A stretch of DNA of 64,000 nt from Heligmosomoides polygyrus polygyrus (taxonomy: Eukaryota; Nematoda; Chromadorea; Rhabditida; Heligmosomidae). Below are positions 11,646 through 24,100 of this stretch, piece by piece. The position numbers and the translations under genes are program-made. Position 1 is the first letter of the stretch; each line of letters opens with the position of its first letter. Under the pieces are notes generated by a model, which was not told where the DNA came from, did no database searches, and saw nothing but the letters and a program-made list of their open reading frames with translations. The DNA is taken from contig OX377202.1 in the NCBI GenBank assembly GCA_947396885.1, forward strand, positions 67,304,643 through 67,368,642, in the 5' to 3' direction.

Positions 11646-12221
11646 TCAAAACCCACAGAGGCCGACAAAGGGTGCCAGTTCTTGCGCCACCGCCACGCAC
11701 TCGTCTTTGCGATTGATCTTGGGGTTTCGCGATGCGATCCACAATGCCTCTAGCGTTTTCCGCGCGGACACGTCGCTCTCGCGTGCAGGGATCGTGACAG
11801 TTACCTGAACCATTGCGCCGCCATGGCAGTCTACCCTGTGCTCACCCATTGGAGTCGATCTTTGCGATCTCCTAAGGCCTCCTAGGTGCTGCTTGACCCT
11901 TATACACAGCGGCCTTCCTGTTTCCCCGACGTACTCCTCTCTGCATTCCCTGCATAACATGAGGTACACCACCCCCGAAGTCATCCAATCACCTTGTTTC
12001 CCAAAAGGACACACTACGCACGAGGGGGTAGGACAGCTGCGGTCGTACAATCGGTTTCGAACAAGTTGTCCCTTCAAATGCATAGGAGGCCTCACCAGTT
12101 CATGTAGGTCTGCCTTTCGAAGGCAACCGCAGATTTTCCTGCTGACCTCATCCGAAATGAACGGCATGCAGAAGAGAATTTTGATTTGCTCGGCCTCGTT
12201 TGCATAAGGGTCAAGGAGCAC
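11646..12221 (-). pseudogene. Penelope-like element, GIY-YIG endonuclease fragment (left copy)
   Basis: An uninterrupted 191-codon frame encoding the C-terminal part of a Penelope-like retroelement polyprotein. Residues about 63-71 carry a CPTPSCVVC cysteine cluster. At about 83-113 is the GIY-YIG nuclease core, here VVYLML then EEYVGETGRPLC, with the conserved arginine in IRVKQH. The tail ends EALWIASRNPKINRKDE, typical of the family. The reverse-transcriptase domain is absent. The frame begins at the junction with the inverted second copy near 12200, so it is 5'-truncated. In intact elements GIY-YIG nicks target DNA for reverse transcription. I infer a dead fragment with an intact domain. 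Confidence 0.8.
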
Positions 12222-12497
12222 CTAGGCGGCCTTAGGAGATCGCAAAGATTGACTCCAATTGGTGAGTACAGGGTAGACTGCCATGGCGGCGCAATGGTTC
12301 AGGTGGCTGTCACGATCCTTGCACGCGAGAGCGACGTGTCCGCGCGGAAAACGCTAGAGGCATTCTGGATCGCATCGCAAAACCCCAAGATCAATCGCAA
12401 AGACGAGTGCGTGGCGGCGACGCAAGAACTGGCACCCTTTGTCGGCCTTTGTGGGTTTCGACCTACAGGGTCATGCCCTTGGAGGTCCTTAGGGTAG
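12199..12497 (+). pseudogene. Penelope-like element fragment (right copy)
   Basis: The plus-strand partner of the fragment on the other side of the junction. It starts inside the nuclease core at CIRVKEHLGG and continues through the same tail (FWIASQNPKINRKDE) to a stop. Nucleotide identity to the left copy is high but includes scattered substitutions, so the duplication is not recent. Downstream sequence to about 12840 mirrors the left copy's 3' region, including the hammerhead-like motif. It lacks the YVG half of the nuclease motif. Confidence 0.75.
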
Positions 12498-12695
12498 TCT
12501 CTAGAGCTTAAGTCATTCACCAACGTTCACCTCCGTCTGAAGGTGACTGGTGGAGCTCCTCGGCTTCCACCACAAAGTTCAACCCTTCGTCGTTTCTCCA
12601 CATCGTTTTCTTCACTCCATTGACCTTTGAATTTCTTTCTGTAGAATGAAATGTCCTTTGGGGGAGTATTCCTTCAAATGTTATTTGGACTCTTT

Positions 12696-12734
12696 CAGGC
12701 TCCGACGAAGACGAAACCGCCGAAACGTAAGCCG
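12696..12734 (+). ncRNA. Hammerhead-ribozyme-like motif, right copy
   Basis: The same layout as the copy at 11371-11410: AGGCT, CCGACGAA, a GACG/CGCC helix with one mismatch, GAAACGTA, AGCC. It lies at the same distance past the Penelope-like stop codon. Confidence 0.45.
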
Positions 12735-13514
12735 AATAAAGTGTTGTAACAATCCCGGTGCACAGCTCCACGAACAAACAATTCAACAAGAAACATCATG
12801 CCGAGATTCATGGAAAGTCGGACATGGAGTCCACTCATAGGAATTACCGTTTTCTAAAGCTACGTTTCAGTTCTCGACATCGTTCCGTTCAGGAAGAAAA
12901 TGTTTATTTTTGAAAAAAAAGAAAATTTAGAGCATGATCTCAGCTGATCGCAAGGAATATCGCTTAGGAAAGACTTGTTTTCTTGGAGAAGTGCTCAAAG
13001 CTATGCTGTTGTAGACTCTAGTTTCGGCTCCAGTGGTAGCCTTGTTCAGGAAATGTTTTATTTTTGGAAAAATCCAGGATAGGAAAATCACTCCACCTGA
13101 TCGGATGAAAGGTTGTTTAGGGGAGGTCTCATTTTTTCCTGCTACAAAGAAATAGGACAAATTTCGGTAAGATCCATTTTCAGCTTCTGTTGTTACATTT
13201 CTCAACTAAAAAATATGTGGCGCCGTCACTGAGAAAATTGAGCAACAATCCATCCATTTCAGCTGTTTTCAAAAATGCATAGAAAAATCTATTTATTGTC
13301 TAATGCAATAACCCTGCAAATCCAATGATTTATTTGCATCAAAAATTTATTGATTGAATAATAATAATACATTTATTAATTAAGACCTCTGCTTACAACA
13401 CTTGCAAAGGAACGATCCCTCCGAGGGATTTTGTCTTAGGAACCAAATCGAAGTACGACCCCCTCCACATTGCTCCAAAGTACGACCCCTGCGATTCTTG
13501 CACCTCACGCTTGA

Positions 13515-13790
13515 GCCTGGTCCCCGGTAGTGATCCCCTTTCACTGTTCCCCCCCCCCACACACACCTACTGGTCTTCTTCTCACTGGTCTCCTTTACCA
13601 TTCCCTACCCCCCCCCCCCCCCCCCTTACTCTCCCTCTCCACTGGTCCCCTTTTACCGCTTCCTCTTCACTGGACCCCCTCCTTCAGTGGTCCCACCTTT
13701 GCTGTCTCCCCTCTACTGATCCCCCTTACTAGTCCCCTCTTCGCTTGCCCATCTTTATCTCCTCCTCTTCAGTGATCCTCCTTATTGGTC
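13515..13790. repeat. Pyrimidine-rich ACTGGTCCC repeat, right block
   Basis: Short degenerate repeats of CACTGGTCC/YACTGATCC with C runs at 13549-13557 and 13607-13624. It has the same composition and orientation as the block at 10040-10225. Confidence 0.6.
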
Positions 13791-13799
13791 TCCTTCACT

Positions 13800-14950
13800 T
13801 TCCTACCAGTCTCGTAATTGTTGCAGGATTAAAGAAAATTAACAAGTGTCTCTTAACAAGGTCACCAAATTTCGTTGCGGTATTTTAGACCACCCTGCTA
13901 ATCATTTTCGGTGGCCAGTTGATGAACATGTCGGTGTCCTATCCTTTTCAAACAATTCCACTACCAATGCGTCGACAGGAAAGGGATGGGAGGCTTGGTT
14001 GACCTGAATAAGACCGAAGAAATGAGAATGTACCGATTCGGTGCGCATGCGACAGCCGGCGATTCCTACATAAAACTCTTTTTTGTACAAGCTATTGGGA
14101 CGTTCCCAAAACAGCACCACGCTATTAACAACGCATCAACAACGCACATTATCAAGAGTGTATAGCAAACAGAAATAACAAGCCGCAGCCACAAAAATCA
14201 GAACCTGAATATTGCCAATCCAGAAGAAAGAACACCACCGAGAGCGAGAATCGGTTTGGAACGGAGCCAATCAACTCCAACTGAAATGAGAAATTTGCAT
14301 ATTGATCTTGCTATCTCTGGAAACCGTGGAGCTAGTTCGAGATGGGCTTAAAACGTTACATTTTGATTTTTGCTGACAAGGTTGCACAAAAAAAAACGAA
14401 AATCTTTTTTCGATTGTCCACAACTGCATTACCTAGACCAAGGCCTAACGATAAGACCTTGCACGTGTTCAACACCAGGGTGTACTACCATTTCAGATGT
14501 CGGCCGATACTGGATGTTCCAATTGTTTTATTTAATCCTAGGAATTCCTACGCAATTTGGACGTCTGCGGCACGTTTTCTGAATCCCTACACACGTTCGA
14601 CGACGTCTTCAGCGTGGCACGATCCTTCCCTATTCCTCAAGCGAATTTATCAACAACATTTTTAATGTATGTTCAGGAATGACAATACCATCGCTTAAAA
14701 GAATAACAATCAAGGGCGCTAAAAGCGCATTGTCGCGAAGAGATTTATACTAGGCAAGGGCGAGAATGGGCCAAACGCAAATAAGCGATGACGACTGTTT
14801 CATGTGCAGTGGTTCCACAGGTATTGCAATATTACTAAGGATATCGATCCTAATTAGAATATCCCAATAAGGACGGGCAGTGCAGCACGTAGGAAAAAAA
14901 TGAGTAAGATCTATCAAAGACTAACTGGTCGAGTGGCCGAAAGCGACGTA
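13800..14950. other. Stretch with no recognised gene
   Basis: Should hold the next PTR exon if the gene is compact, but no minus-strand frame here shows the expected sterol-sensing-domain segments. A short hydrophobic frame at about 14130-14200 behind an ATATTCAG acceptor is the only weak candidate. It otherwise holds the SINE-like fragment at 13.9 kb. Confidence 0.4.
13880..13990 (-). repeat. SINE-like dispersed repeat, copy 1
   Basis: The minus-strand sequence includes GCATTGGTAGTGGAATTGTT, then AAAGGATAGGACACC and TGTTCATCAACTGGCCACC. These blocks match the copies at 18.5, 24.0-24.2 and 58.5 kb. It is a non-coding fragment. Confidence 0.5.
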
Positions 14951-14951
14951 C

Positions 14952-15108
14952 CGCTAATGCTTCCATCCTTCGTCTTGATATTCCATTTCATGGAGTACAG
15001 CGAAGTGAACGCTATGAGCACGATCACCGTGACTGCAAAGTAGGGCTTGAGACGATTTGCGTTGTTCGTCAGGCCCTGATCCACTATCCGCGAGTGCTTG
15101 ATGTGACA
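14952..15108 (-). CDS. PTR gene exon 9
   Basis: Encodes HSRIVDQGLTNNANRLKPYF followed by transmembrane segment 2 and a short tail, ending in phase 1 at GTACGT. The acceptor TTTAAG is non-ideal, and an alternative at CATCAAG four codons later is possible. It lies 4 kb from exon 8. Confidence 0.75.
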
Positions 15109-18100
15109 CTTAAACGGACTGCATCTCACACTACACGCCAACAGTGAAGCCTATCCCATCTCTCAATCTTTTCGACTCTTGACGCTAACACCCTCGCCTT
15201 CAGTCAGTTTTACGCGCTCGAATCGGGCGATCAGAACATAACTCGCACTCGTTCGAAAGGAAAAAGTAAGTCATGCGGATGGATTTTGAGAACGAAAAGA
15301 TAATGACCAAAGGTGCTATGAAGAGAGAAGCTGGAATCTTATAATGACCAGAATTTCGCCGTTCATTCATTTAGCCCTTCCAGTCTGTGCATGTTTAGTC
15401 CCACTAGCCTAGTAATCTGAGTGCTCTTTGCTGCCGTAAGCAGTACTCTAATGATAAGTGGTTTATTTGGTATAAAGGGAGTTTCCCACAAGGATACTGC
15501 GAGTCCCACCGAGGATTTGATTCTGAGCTCATAGTGTGTTCGCCATCCTGGAAAAATCTGCAGAATACTGTACCTAATCATAAGTCTGGTAAGAAATGAT
15601 TAAAGAGGAATGAGTTACGCTAGGCAGAAACTGTTACCCAAATTTTATCTTGTCTTTGACCCACTCCAAATAAAAGACACTCCAATAGCGTGTCCGAAAA
15701 GCTAAAACATGGCCAGTTCATTCATCACATAATACAAACAAAAAGTGCGCAATACCAGTAATCGTGACAGAAATACCCGCTAGCTTTGATATCCCTCTAC
15801 CGATTAGGCAGTACTGACGTGAAAGGGAAGGTAGGGCTCGCAGTTTCTAGGCGACCGTTGTTGCTCTCTGGCTACTTCATTCTGCTAAAGACTTATACAT
15901 ACGTAGGTGCAGGTGGCAGAGCAAAAGATAGGGCCATGTGGCCACAGAAACACGCCACTGGACGCTTGCTTGACGTAGAAGGTTGAAGAACATTTCTAGA
16001 GCGTGGTACAGCTGAAGTAGACCCCGTTCTCTTGGAACTTTCAGAGAATAGTGGAGCGGTGAGTATACACTGTCCTCCTTATTTTCCATGAATTGTGGAC
16101 AACACTTCTTTTAAAGGATGCAACTGGCAGGCAAGTGCATGGAACCTTCACCCCTCAGGCGCATTTATTCAAAACTCTGCTTTTGAAAAGAAGGCAATGT
16201 ATGTATGATGCCAACTCCCTGCAGTTAAAAGTCGTCCTCGTATCTTCTCGAAATTTCAAGGTTAAAAAACCTTAAGGAGCAAACACTGCTCAGAAATCTA
16301 AAGTTTTTCGTTGTCCCTTTCAGTGCGTGATTGAGATTATCGCATTCGCCCTATCTAATCCATCTGGGCCAGATTCATCAACGACTTACAACAATTTAAC
16401 AGAAAACATACAGCCGAAATCCCTGATATCGCGACTTATCAAGCGAGGTGGCGAAAGATTTCGCCGCGCTATCAAGGATTCCGGCTGTATTTTCTCTGTT
16501 AAATTGCTGTAAGTCGTTGATGAGTTCAGTAGCTGGAATGCTATGGACTCTCGAAAGCAAAACCGTAGACGGATAGCCGGGCCAGTGCAGATAAATATTA
16601 AATAGAAAAGCAATATGTTGAAGTTTTCGAAATGGGTAATTGCAGGCTAACTTGTGATCTGTGAGCTAGTTGCATAGGTGGCCGATACTGTCGAAAGGTG
16701 TTTCAGAAATTGTGAGCACTTTTAACGCTAGGAAGCATTTGCTTGAATCCCTGTACAATTACTAGAGCTTCTGTTACGAATAAAATCGGCGTGCTTACAG
16801 ATTTGTTCAAGCCTAGAGTGGCTGGTAGAGAGAGGGGACACGGCAGCGATACTCATTTTGACGCGTGCGGTTGCGCGCGCGTAACACGTCAGAGGCGGGA
16901 TCACTTCGCCTGGCGCGGTGAATGGGACAAGATTGCCCAATCTTCACACAAACATAGCCGGATGCTCTCCCCACAGAGTTCTGCGGCAGCGCCGCGGCCC
17001 TATGCTTAACCATGGGGCAGAGACGCAGAGCTCGCCGCCGGCGGTGTCCTTGCCCTATCCTTAACCATAGCGGCGAGCGGCGTTGCCGCAGAACTCTGTG
17101 TGGGCCTTAAGCCATTGCCCAGCCAATGTCGCGTGGCTCTGAGTGGTGGCAGGAATAGACTGCAGCTGGACGAGACACCCACTAAGGCCGCATCATCCAC
17201 ACCAAAGGCACTCCAGCGGTCATAGCCACGAACATGGGGGAGATGATCCAAAGAGAACTGCATAAAGGAGGAGTTGCGCTTATTTGCCAATGGCAGTAGT
17301 GAAGAATGCGCAAAAACTCGCTTGCAAACTATTTATCTGATTTTCCATTTCACCATGGGCACTATTTTATTTGCCATCATTCAGCTGTGATTCTGCCCGC
17401 CACCTTAGTTGGTTAATGACTGAACTGCTCTGGAATTCTGCGCTGAAGAAGCTCCCTCAGATGCATTGAAGCATATTTATTCGAGTCTCATTCGTTTTTT
17501 AGAAACATTCATTAATATTGAGCTCCTCTTATCCTTAAGTTTGGAGAGTGGGTTGGAAAGTAGTGCATCTAAGGTGCAGCTCGACCCTCAAAACTGGTAG
17601 TGGACGCTTCAGTCAGTGTCCACTACCAGTTTTGTCGTGCCGGAGTGCGAATTAAGCGGACCCCTATTAATTTTGGTGGTTGGAGCCACGTATGGCAAGC
17701 GCATGGAACCAAAATGGAGCAAGGTGCAGCTCGTACGCGGCCTCTTGCGGCTGGAGGCGGCCCGGACTGCTGCGCCGCGCCGCGACCGCGCGCATGGCTG
17801 CAATTGAGTATCGTTGCTCGCAGCCTAGAGAGAGTATATGTCGTTACAGGATGTTTTGATGCGATCAAAACCCTTGCGCCAGGCGGGACTCGAACCCGCA
17901 CCTCCTGCTTTCCGGGCAGCAATGCTACGCCTTACACGACCAGCGCTGTTTGACCACACAACACCTCGACTTTCGATCTCATAACATCCGCGATATTCTC
18001 AAGACCTGTCAGCACCGATACCGATACCGGGACTCTCGGTATCACGAGTGGGCGCTGGCAGGTTTCGAGGATATCGTGGATGCTGCGTGCACTCAAACAG

Positions 18101-21100
18101 CCACGGTGGTGAAAGGCGTGGCATTGTTGACCGGCAAGCAGAAGGTGGGGGTTCGAGTCCCGCATGGCTCAAGAGTTTTGATCTCAACATCCTGTAACTC
18201 CACACAGTGGCGTTTTCAAGTCAAACAATACAATTTTCTATTTAAACTGCGTTCTTTCCAATTCAAATTGCTTTTTTATATCAAAGTAGTCACCTCCCAA
18301 ATCAAAGTTGAAGTCTATGCAATCAAACTGTAGAAGCCTTGAAAAAGTTGTACGTAGTACTTTCCATGGTCAGGTCCTTGGCAGATTTTGGATCTACCTA
18401 AGGTAATACATTGAAAATCGTGTGCCACGTCCGCTGTGCACACGAGCCGCGAACGGTCAGTGTGGCGGGCTGCAAGGAATGGCCAGGCGCGGGTTTTGCT
18501 TCCGCTCTGCCAAACCAAGCCTTTGATCCATCCTGGGTCAGCGTATTAGTACCAGACTTCTCAGGTAGGGGCGATACACTTATGTGTCCATCAAATGCCC
18601 AATCTTAATCTTTTACAGATTTACAGTGACGAGAACTAGTGTAGTGCCACCCAGCCAAGTAGAGATTATGTAAACATTTTTCTTGCTTGCAAGATCTGTC
18701 TGCAAGGTAATTCTGGTATTTGCCCCACTTTACCTTAAAATGTGAGGGCAGATTTTTGAAAACTTTTTGGACAAACTGATATACGCCAACATTCGTATCG
18801 TTTTGCTGCCCGATAGAGAAAGCTAAGAGCCTTTCTTAAGTAGGGCAACATCCTTTACAAAGCCTACGTCTCCAGGAAGAAATCTGGCCTAACTCGGACA
18901 TTGAGTGAGTGCGTGAGCTGGTAGCTCTCATACCATGTACTGCAGCCCTCGAGTTGGAATTGGGAGATTATATCAAAACACAAACGGAACACAAAGTCTG
19001 CGAGCTCGTGTTGAGATCACTTCGAAACTAACCTTTTAAATATGAGATGAAGGCAAAAGCCTAAATGATTAAAATTTTCATATCCTTCGCTGGGTGATCA
19101 CGCAACGTGGCGACCATAAATAGTTAATTGGTTTGAACCACCACAGGAACAGATTCCGCCTGATTTTTGACACCTCATTTTTGCATGCGTCTAGTTGTAC
19201 TTCGCGCAAACTCACCTTGATCAACGGATTATCTCCATACTTCTGGCGGACGTACTTCGCAGCTGCTTCTTCCCACTCTTTGGCCATCTGGTCCAGTACC
19301 GGTGTGTCAAAGCGCAGAAAGTACCACAGCCTCATTGCTTGAACACTCTACAACATTGCGAATATTTGATGGTACCTGTCTTCTGGGCTAAGTTCCTTGA
19401 AAAGCTGCACGACCCGTAGACATTGCTCGCGAAATGCCCAAGTGCTGCGAAAACGGGCTCAAACGAGGTGTACAGAAGCTGAGACTGCACGACTGCCCAA
19501 AGAATAGAGAACGTGGTTTCAAAGAAATCACCTTAATTGTGTCATTTGGGAATGTCTCGACCCCACCGACATTGAATGCTAGGTAGATCGGCGTCCCCCC
19601 AGTATTGGCCTGAGGATAGCTGACAGCGATTCCCCTGGAACAGCGTTATTCTTAGAATTCAGTCGCCTCAGGTTTCGCCTACGGAGAGCAGACCTTTCTT
19701 CGAGTTCATGACGACGCTTCAGCAGTGTTATGAGATTCGTGTGGCGATAACACTCACCGTACCAGCTCATGCAGATGTCCTGAAATCATCAAGTGGACGA
19801 GCTAGAACGGCAGCAGGATAAGAGGTCGGCCTCACCTGGAATGTCACCGTGTCGTTCATGACCATGGTGTCGTCATTCCTCCACTGCGGCTGCATCGGGA
19901 ACGAGATGTTCGCTGCCACGTCGGCCTCCATTCGCTCGATTTCGTCCAGGTATGAGCCTGAAGTGGTTCCGTCTTCACAAGCCAGAAAGGAAGAGATGAG
20001 ACAGCCACAAGCGATAAGTTACGATAAAAGTTTAAAAAGGAACGAGGAGCCACATCAAGCCTTAGCCAACACAAAAACGCTGAGGCCGGATAGGAGGATT
20101 GGCCCAGCAAGTGTTAAAACATTACATTTCTTTCAACGGATGAGTACTCCGTCTCACATCCGAAGACGTTTTCCGCCTACCTTTGAGATCTTTCGAAGCG
20201 ACACTTCCTTTTTCTAGCGAAACTGATCAAATCTAAACAAAGGGGTGGTTCTACCAACTAACAGTTAATTCACGTCAAAGGGAAAGGTATACACTCACAT
20301 GGAAGAAAATGAGACACGGTATTAGCAGGAAAACGAAGTTTTATGATGTAGCCTTGGGACTGCTTTATTAAAATTTGGTGTCGACGCTTCAAAAGTGTTC
20401 TTTGATTGGAATTTTTAGAGCACTGTTAGAATCTAAGAGAAATCGACATCTACGTTTTTTCTGGAACATTAACCAGAAAGGGAAATAGCAAAATGAAAAA
20501 TTAAAAGATCAAGATGAAGAACAGCTTAAGCCGCGCTGCCTGACCATTTAGAATGTTCGGATAAGAGCCGTCCTCGTGTAAGCGTCCGTGCACAACCAGG
20601 TAGAGGTAGCGTCGCCACTCAAACGTCCGCTCCGGCAGGAACTCCTGCGGCTTCACCGGCCACAGCTGAAAACGTCATCAGCGAACATCTATCCCTGCCA
20701 CAGATCCGGAAGCGGCCGTCTCACCTCATTCATCACCCGCTCCTCCTCCCATGAAAGCGCACTGACGGGTGTGTACAGCCTGCAATTACTCTCGATTGAT
20801 AGCCATCTACAGCGGAGCACCTATCAAATCAGTTTCATTCCCCGCAACAATCGCAACAGAGCCTTGTTCCTGTTCTTCGACCGAGACCCAATGAGGCGTG
20901 GCTAGGCTATCGCTCTACAAACTGCGGAAGGCGGGGAAGCAGCTGGAGGCTAGCCCTCTAACACTGCCCTATCCTATGGTGAAAACACGAAAAGAGCAGT
21001 TGAAGATCAGTCGAACAGATCATGAGATTAAGAGATGCAGACTCTGTCGCTCTTTGTGATAAATCCCAAATTGAGGTTCTGGTAGGTTAATGGGAGCAAA

Positions 21101-24100
21101 TGAGATGAACTTGTTAGCTTGGTAGCTTTTTTAGTAACCGTAATTTTACTAGTGTAAGAAATTAGCTCCAAATAGCTTTTTGAGATCTTAAAAATGAAAT
21201 GATAAGGTCTTGGGCGAAATCCAGGTGCACAACTATATTCGGAATCGAGTGACTAGAAACAGAAATCGCTTTCATACAACATTCTACCTACTTTCTCGCA
21301 TCCAGGACTGTCAGCTCCTCTATCCATAGGAATCCACAACCGAGAATCGTCGTCAGGATCACCGGCACAATTATAAACACCTGAAATACCGCACAACTAT
21401 CTCGAAATACTGTAACACTTTGATTATATTAGGTTGGTGAAAAAGTCTTGCACACAAATTTTGAAAATTTTTCAAAATTTGAAGGGAACTTCTAAGGACT
21501 GTTTGGTGCTCCGTAGTTGTAGCACAAACATTCTAGAATATTTCGCATTCATGACAATGTGCTTTCGAGGGCATGTAAATACTACGACTGTAGTGACGTG
21601 TGACTGACTCCGTGACTCGGACAAGGCTTCGCGACTGACTATCGCTCAGTCTCTCTTTTTTATTTTCCGTAATAAGCACTTTCTCGAGAACGTCGTCACG
21701 TGAAATAAATCCTGGGTCTTCCTCGTTAACCTTACTCGGTAGGCCCAGTGGCTCCCCCAAGGAGAACCACAACCTCAAGGCGAACATTCACTAGAGGAAG
21801 GTAATGCTGTGCTGTTGGTGGGGTTCTCGAGGAATCTCTATGATGTGCTCCTTGACGACGGCACCGCAGTAACAGCAAACATCTACGCTACACAGCTGCA
21901 GAAGCTGAACGAGGCCGTGCGGCGAAAACGGCGGGGGTGAATGGATGCTCACCTTCTTCACGACAATGCTCGCTCCCCACTTTGCAAAATCGTTTCGCCA
22001 GAAGTTGCTAAAGCTTCGGTGGGAGGTGCTGCCCCACCCGCAGTATTCGACAGGTCTTGCGCCATTGGACTACTACCTCTTTCAAGCTCTCAAGCAACAA
22101 CTAAGGGATAGGTGCTTCAATGACCGAACCGAACTGGAATCTGAGGTGGAGCACTTCTTTGGGTCACAGCTGACTTCGCTCTAGAAGGATGAAGGAAGGA
22201 TTTCGTCTCCCCAGCGGATAGCAGAAGGCTGTACATGTAAATGATAATTATTCGAAGATTGTAGTCGCACACAAAAAAGCAATAAAAGTTTGAAAAAATT
22301 ATGCTGTGGTGCAAGACTTTTTCACCAAGCTAGTATATTGATTCTCGCATGTTTCGTGTACTTCTCTACGCTTTTATCTCCTCTCCTGGTGCGATGGCGC
22401 CATTTGATAAAGTGCATGCTCGGGTGAGTCTCAGCTATAATTGGATCCAGCCTAAAGTAAGGCAACCAGCGCTGCTACAAGCGCCTCTCTTCTGTCGCAT
22501 GTCCTCCAAGCGGTTAAGGCGCGACTCTGTTCCTTCACCACAAAATTGCTGACATCATTCCGCCAGAATGGGCCTCAGATTCTTTTTCGCAATGCAGGGA
22601 TCAGCGACTGTTCCCTACTAGTCAGATGGCACCAGTGCTCATATTTCAACTTTTGGATCGGCGTGACCAACAAATGTCATTTCCCCATCACAATCCTTAC
22701 TACCTCAGTTATCTCTCAAGTGCCCTCCCTCCGCAGCCTACAGAAAAAGCTTAAAATAAGCAGCGACCAAGAAGAAAAGAGATGGAGCAGTTGACGACAA
22801 AAATACGAAAACAGTTTTGTTATGTGTAATGCTTTTGACAAAAAATGAACAAGCGTTTTTTCTCGTTTTTTTTGAGTTTTTGCGGTCAATGTTTACTAAC
22901 TGATAAGTCGACGACGCTTGTTTCCATAGGAAATCCGCCTAGATGCGCTGTGATTGTCCGTCTGCTTTCTGCTGTTGTTTCTGTTTTCCCTTACATGGCG
23001 CGTACTGTGATGTATTCAATAAATAAATAAATAAATAAATAAATGAGCAGGGTGGAAACAAGAATTAAATAAAGCTATAAAAAGCGTAGGAAATTATGAC
23101 AAAAAATTAAGTAGGTGGAAGGAGGGAGGAAGCAGATTGTCAGCGAGGAAGTGGAAGGGAGGAGGAAGTAGAATGCAAGCGAGTTGAAAAAATCGTAGAT
23201 GATGACAGAAAGCACGGTGAAGGAATATTAGAAATATAAAAGCGGAAAAAGAATAAGTGAGAACAAGAACGGTTGAATGATGGTTATAAAAAAGATGAGC
23301 AAAGGAGAAGGAAACTGAAGAGAGAGGAAACAAGAACAGTGACGAGTGGCAAAATCGATTCCTATTAAGATGTGGCCATTAACCAGATTTGAACTAAACC
23401 GCTTTTAGGAAGGAACTCCGACGGCCTAAGGGATAACAAAAGTTCAGAAAAGAGTAGTTCATGAACCGGCGTACCTCTCTACCGATGCGGTTTGAGCACA
23501 CATTAGAGCGCTTATGAGTGAGTGTTCATAGTGTTGAGTTAGGCTGCTTTACTCCTCTTTCGCTTCGTTCTCTCTTTACCTGTTATACATATTAAAACTA
23601 CTAGCTAATCTCAAGGGTTAATCTGCCACTACCAGATCTTGCATGGACTGAGCTGAGGTCAAGCCATGCAGGACTGGGGCTATGTACGTACAGCGCAACT
23701 TGCTTTGAATAGGAGCAATACAAAGCCAGTACATGCTGAGAGGGTGATCAGAAGGCAAAGTTTTATTTTTCTTCAACTGTCTCCATCCTTCTCTTTGACT
23801 GAACAATAAGTGACTGCAAGTTGGGAAGGTAATGGAAGGCATCAAGGCACACTATCTTCCTTTTGGAGGCTTGCAAGTGCTCTAAAATGAGTTCGTGTTA
23901 CAGATGCTGGAATTTCCACTAGCTTCTTATTTCTTCTTTCTTGGAGGGCGCAATCGGAGGAGGCGCCCACTGTCGCCTGCACCCGATACCAGGTTCCTGG
24001 TTCCAATTTTCCGCCCAGGCCACCAAGCCTTCCATCCCTCCGTGGTCGGTGAATTGGTACCAGACTTGTCTGGGAAGGATAAAGCGCTGACTTGTTCATC

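Larger units (their letters stand above)
10340..13380. repeat. Composite 3 kb inverted repeat
   Basis: The left arm (about 10340-12198) and the right arm (about 12199-13380) are inverted copies. The outer ends match: TTAATTAATAAATTT with GCAAATAAATCA at the left and its complement at 13322-13380. Matching internal blocks include GATCTTACCGAAATTTGTC and CTGAACGGAACGATGT. Near the centre both arms carry Penelope-like coding sequence in head-to-head orientation. The left arm is about 650 bp longer, partly through a nested hairpin. Confidence 0.8.
17843..18198. mobile_element. Foldback element with two opposed tRNA-like units
   Basis: A 356-bp palindrome starting GTTACAGGATG and ending in its complement. 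The arms match through ATCAAAAC, the tRNA-like units and the CGATAT/TCTCAAGACCTGTC region to a centre near 18035. The centre is a short GATACCG hairpin. Each arm holds a tRNA-like sequence pointing toward its own outer end. Confidence 0.75.

Noticed and set aside
10040..13790. A CRISPR-like array from the repeated ACTGGTCCC words
   Set aside because: Spacing is irregular, repeats are degenerate and the context is a nematode genome; it is a simple pyrimidine-rich repeat.
17876..18169. A pair of functional tRNA genes
   Set aside because: The T-arms are perfect, but the anticodon arms are defective (C at position 33, mismatches, wrong loop size) and both lie in a repeat.
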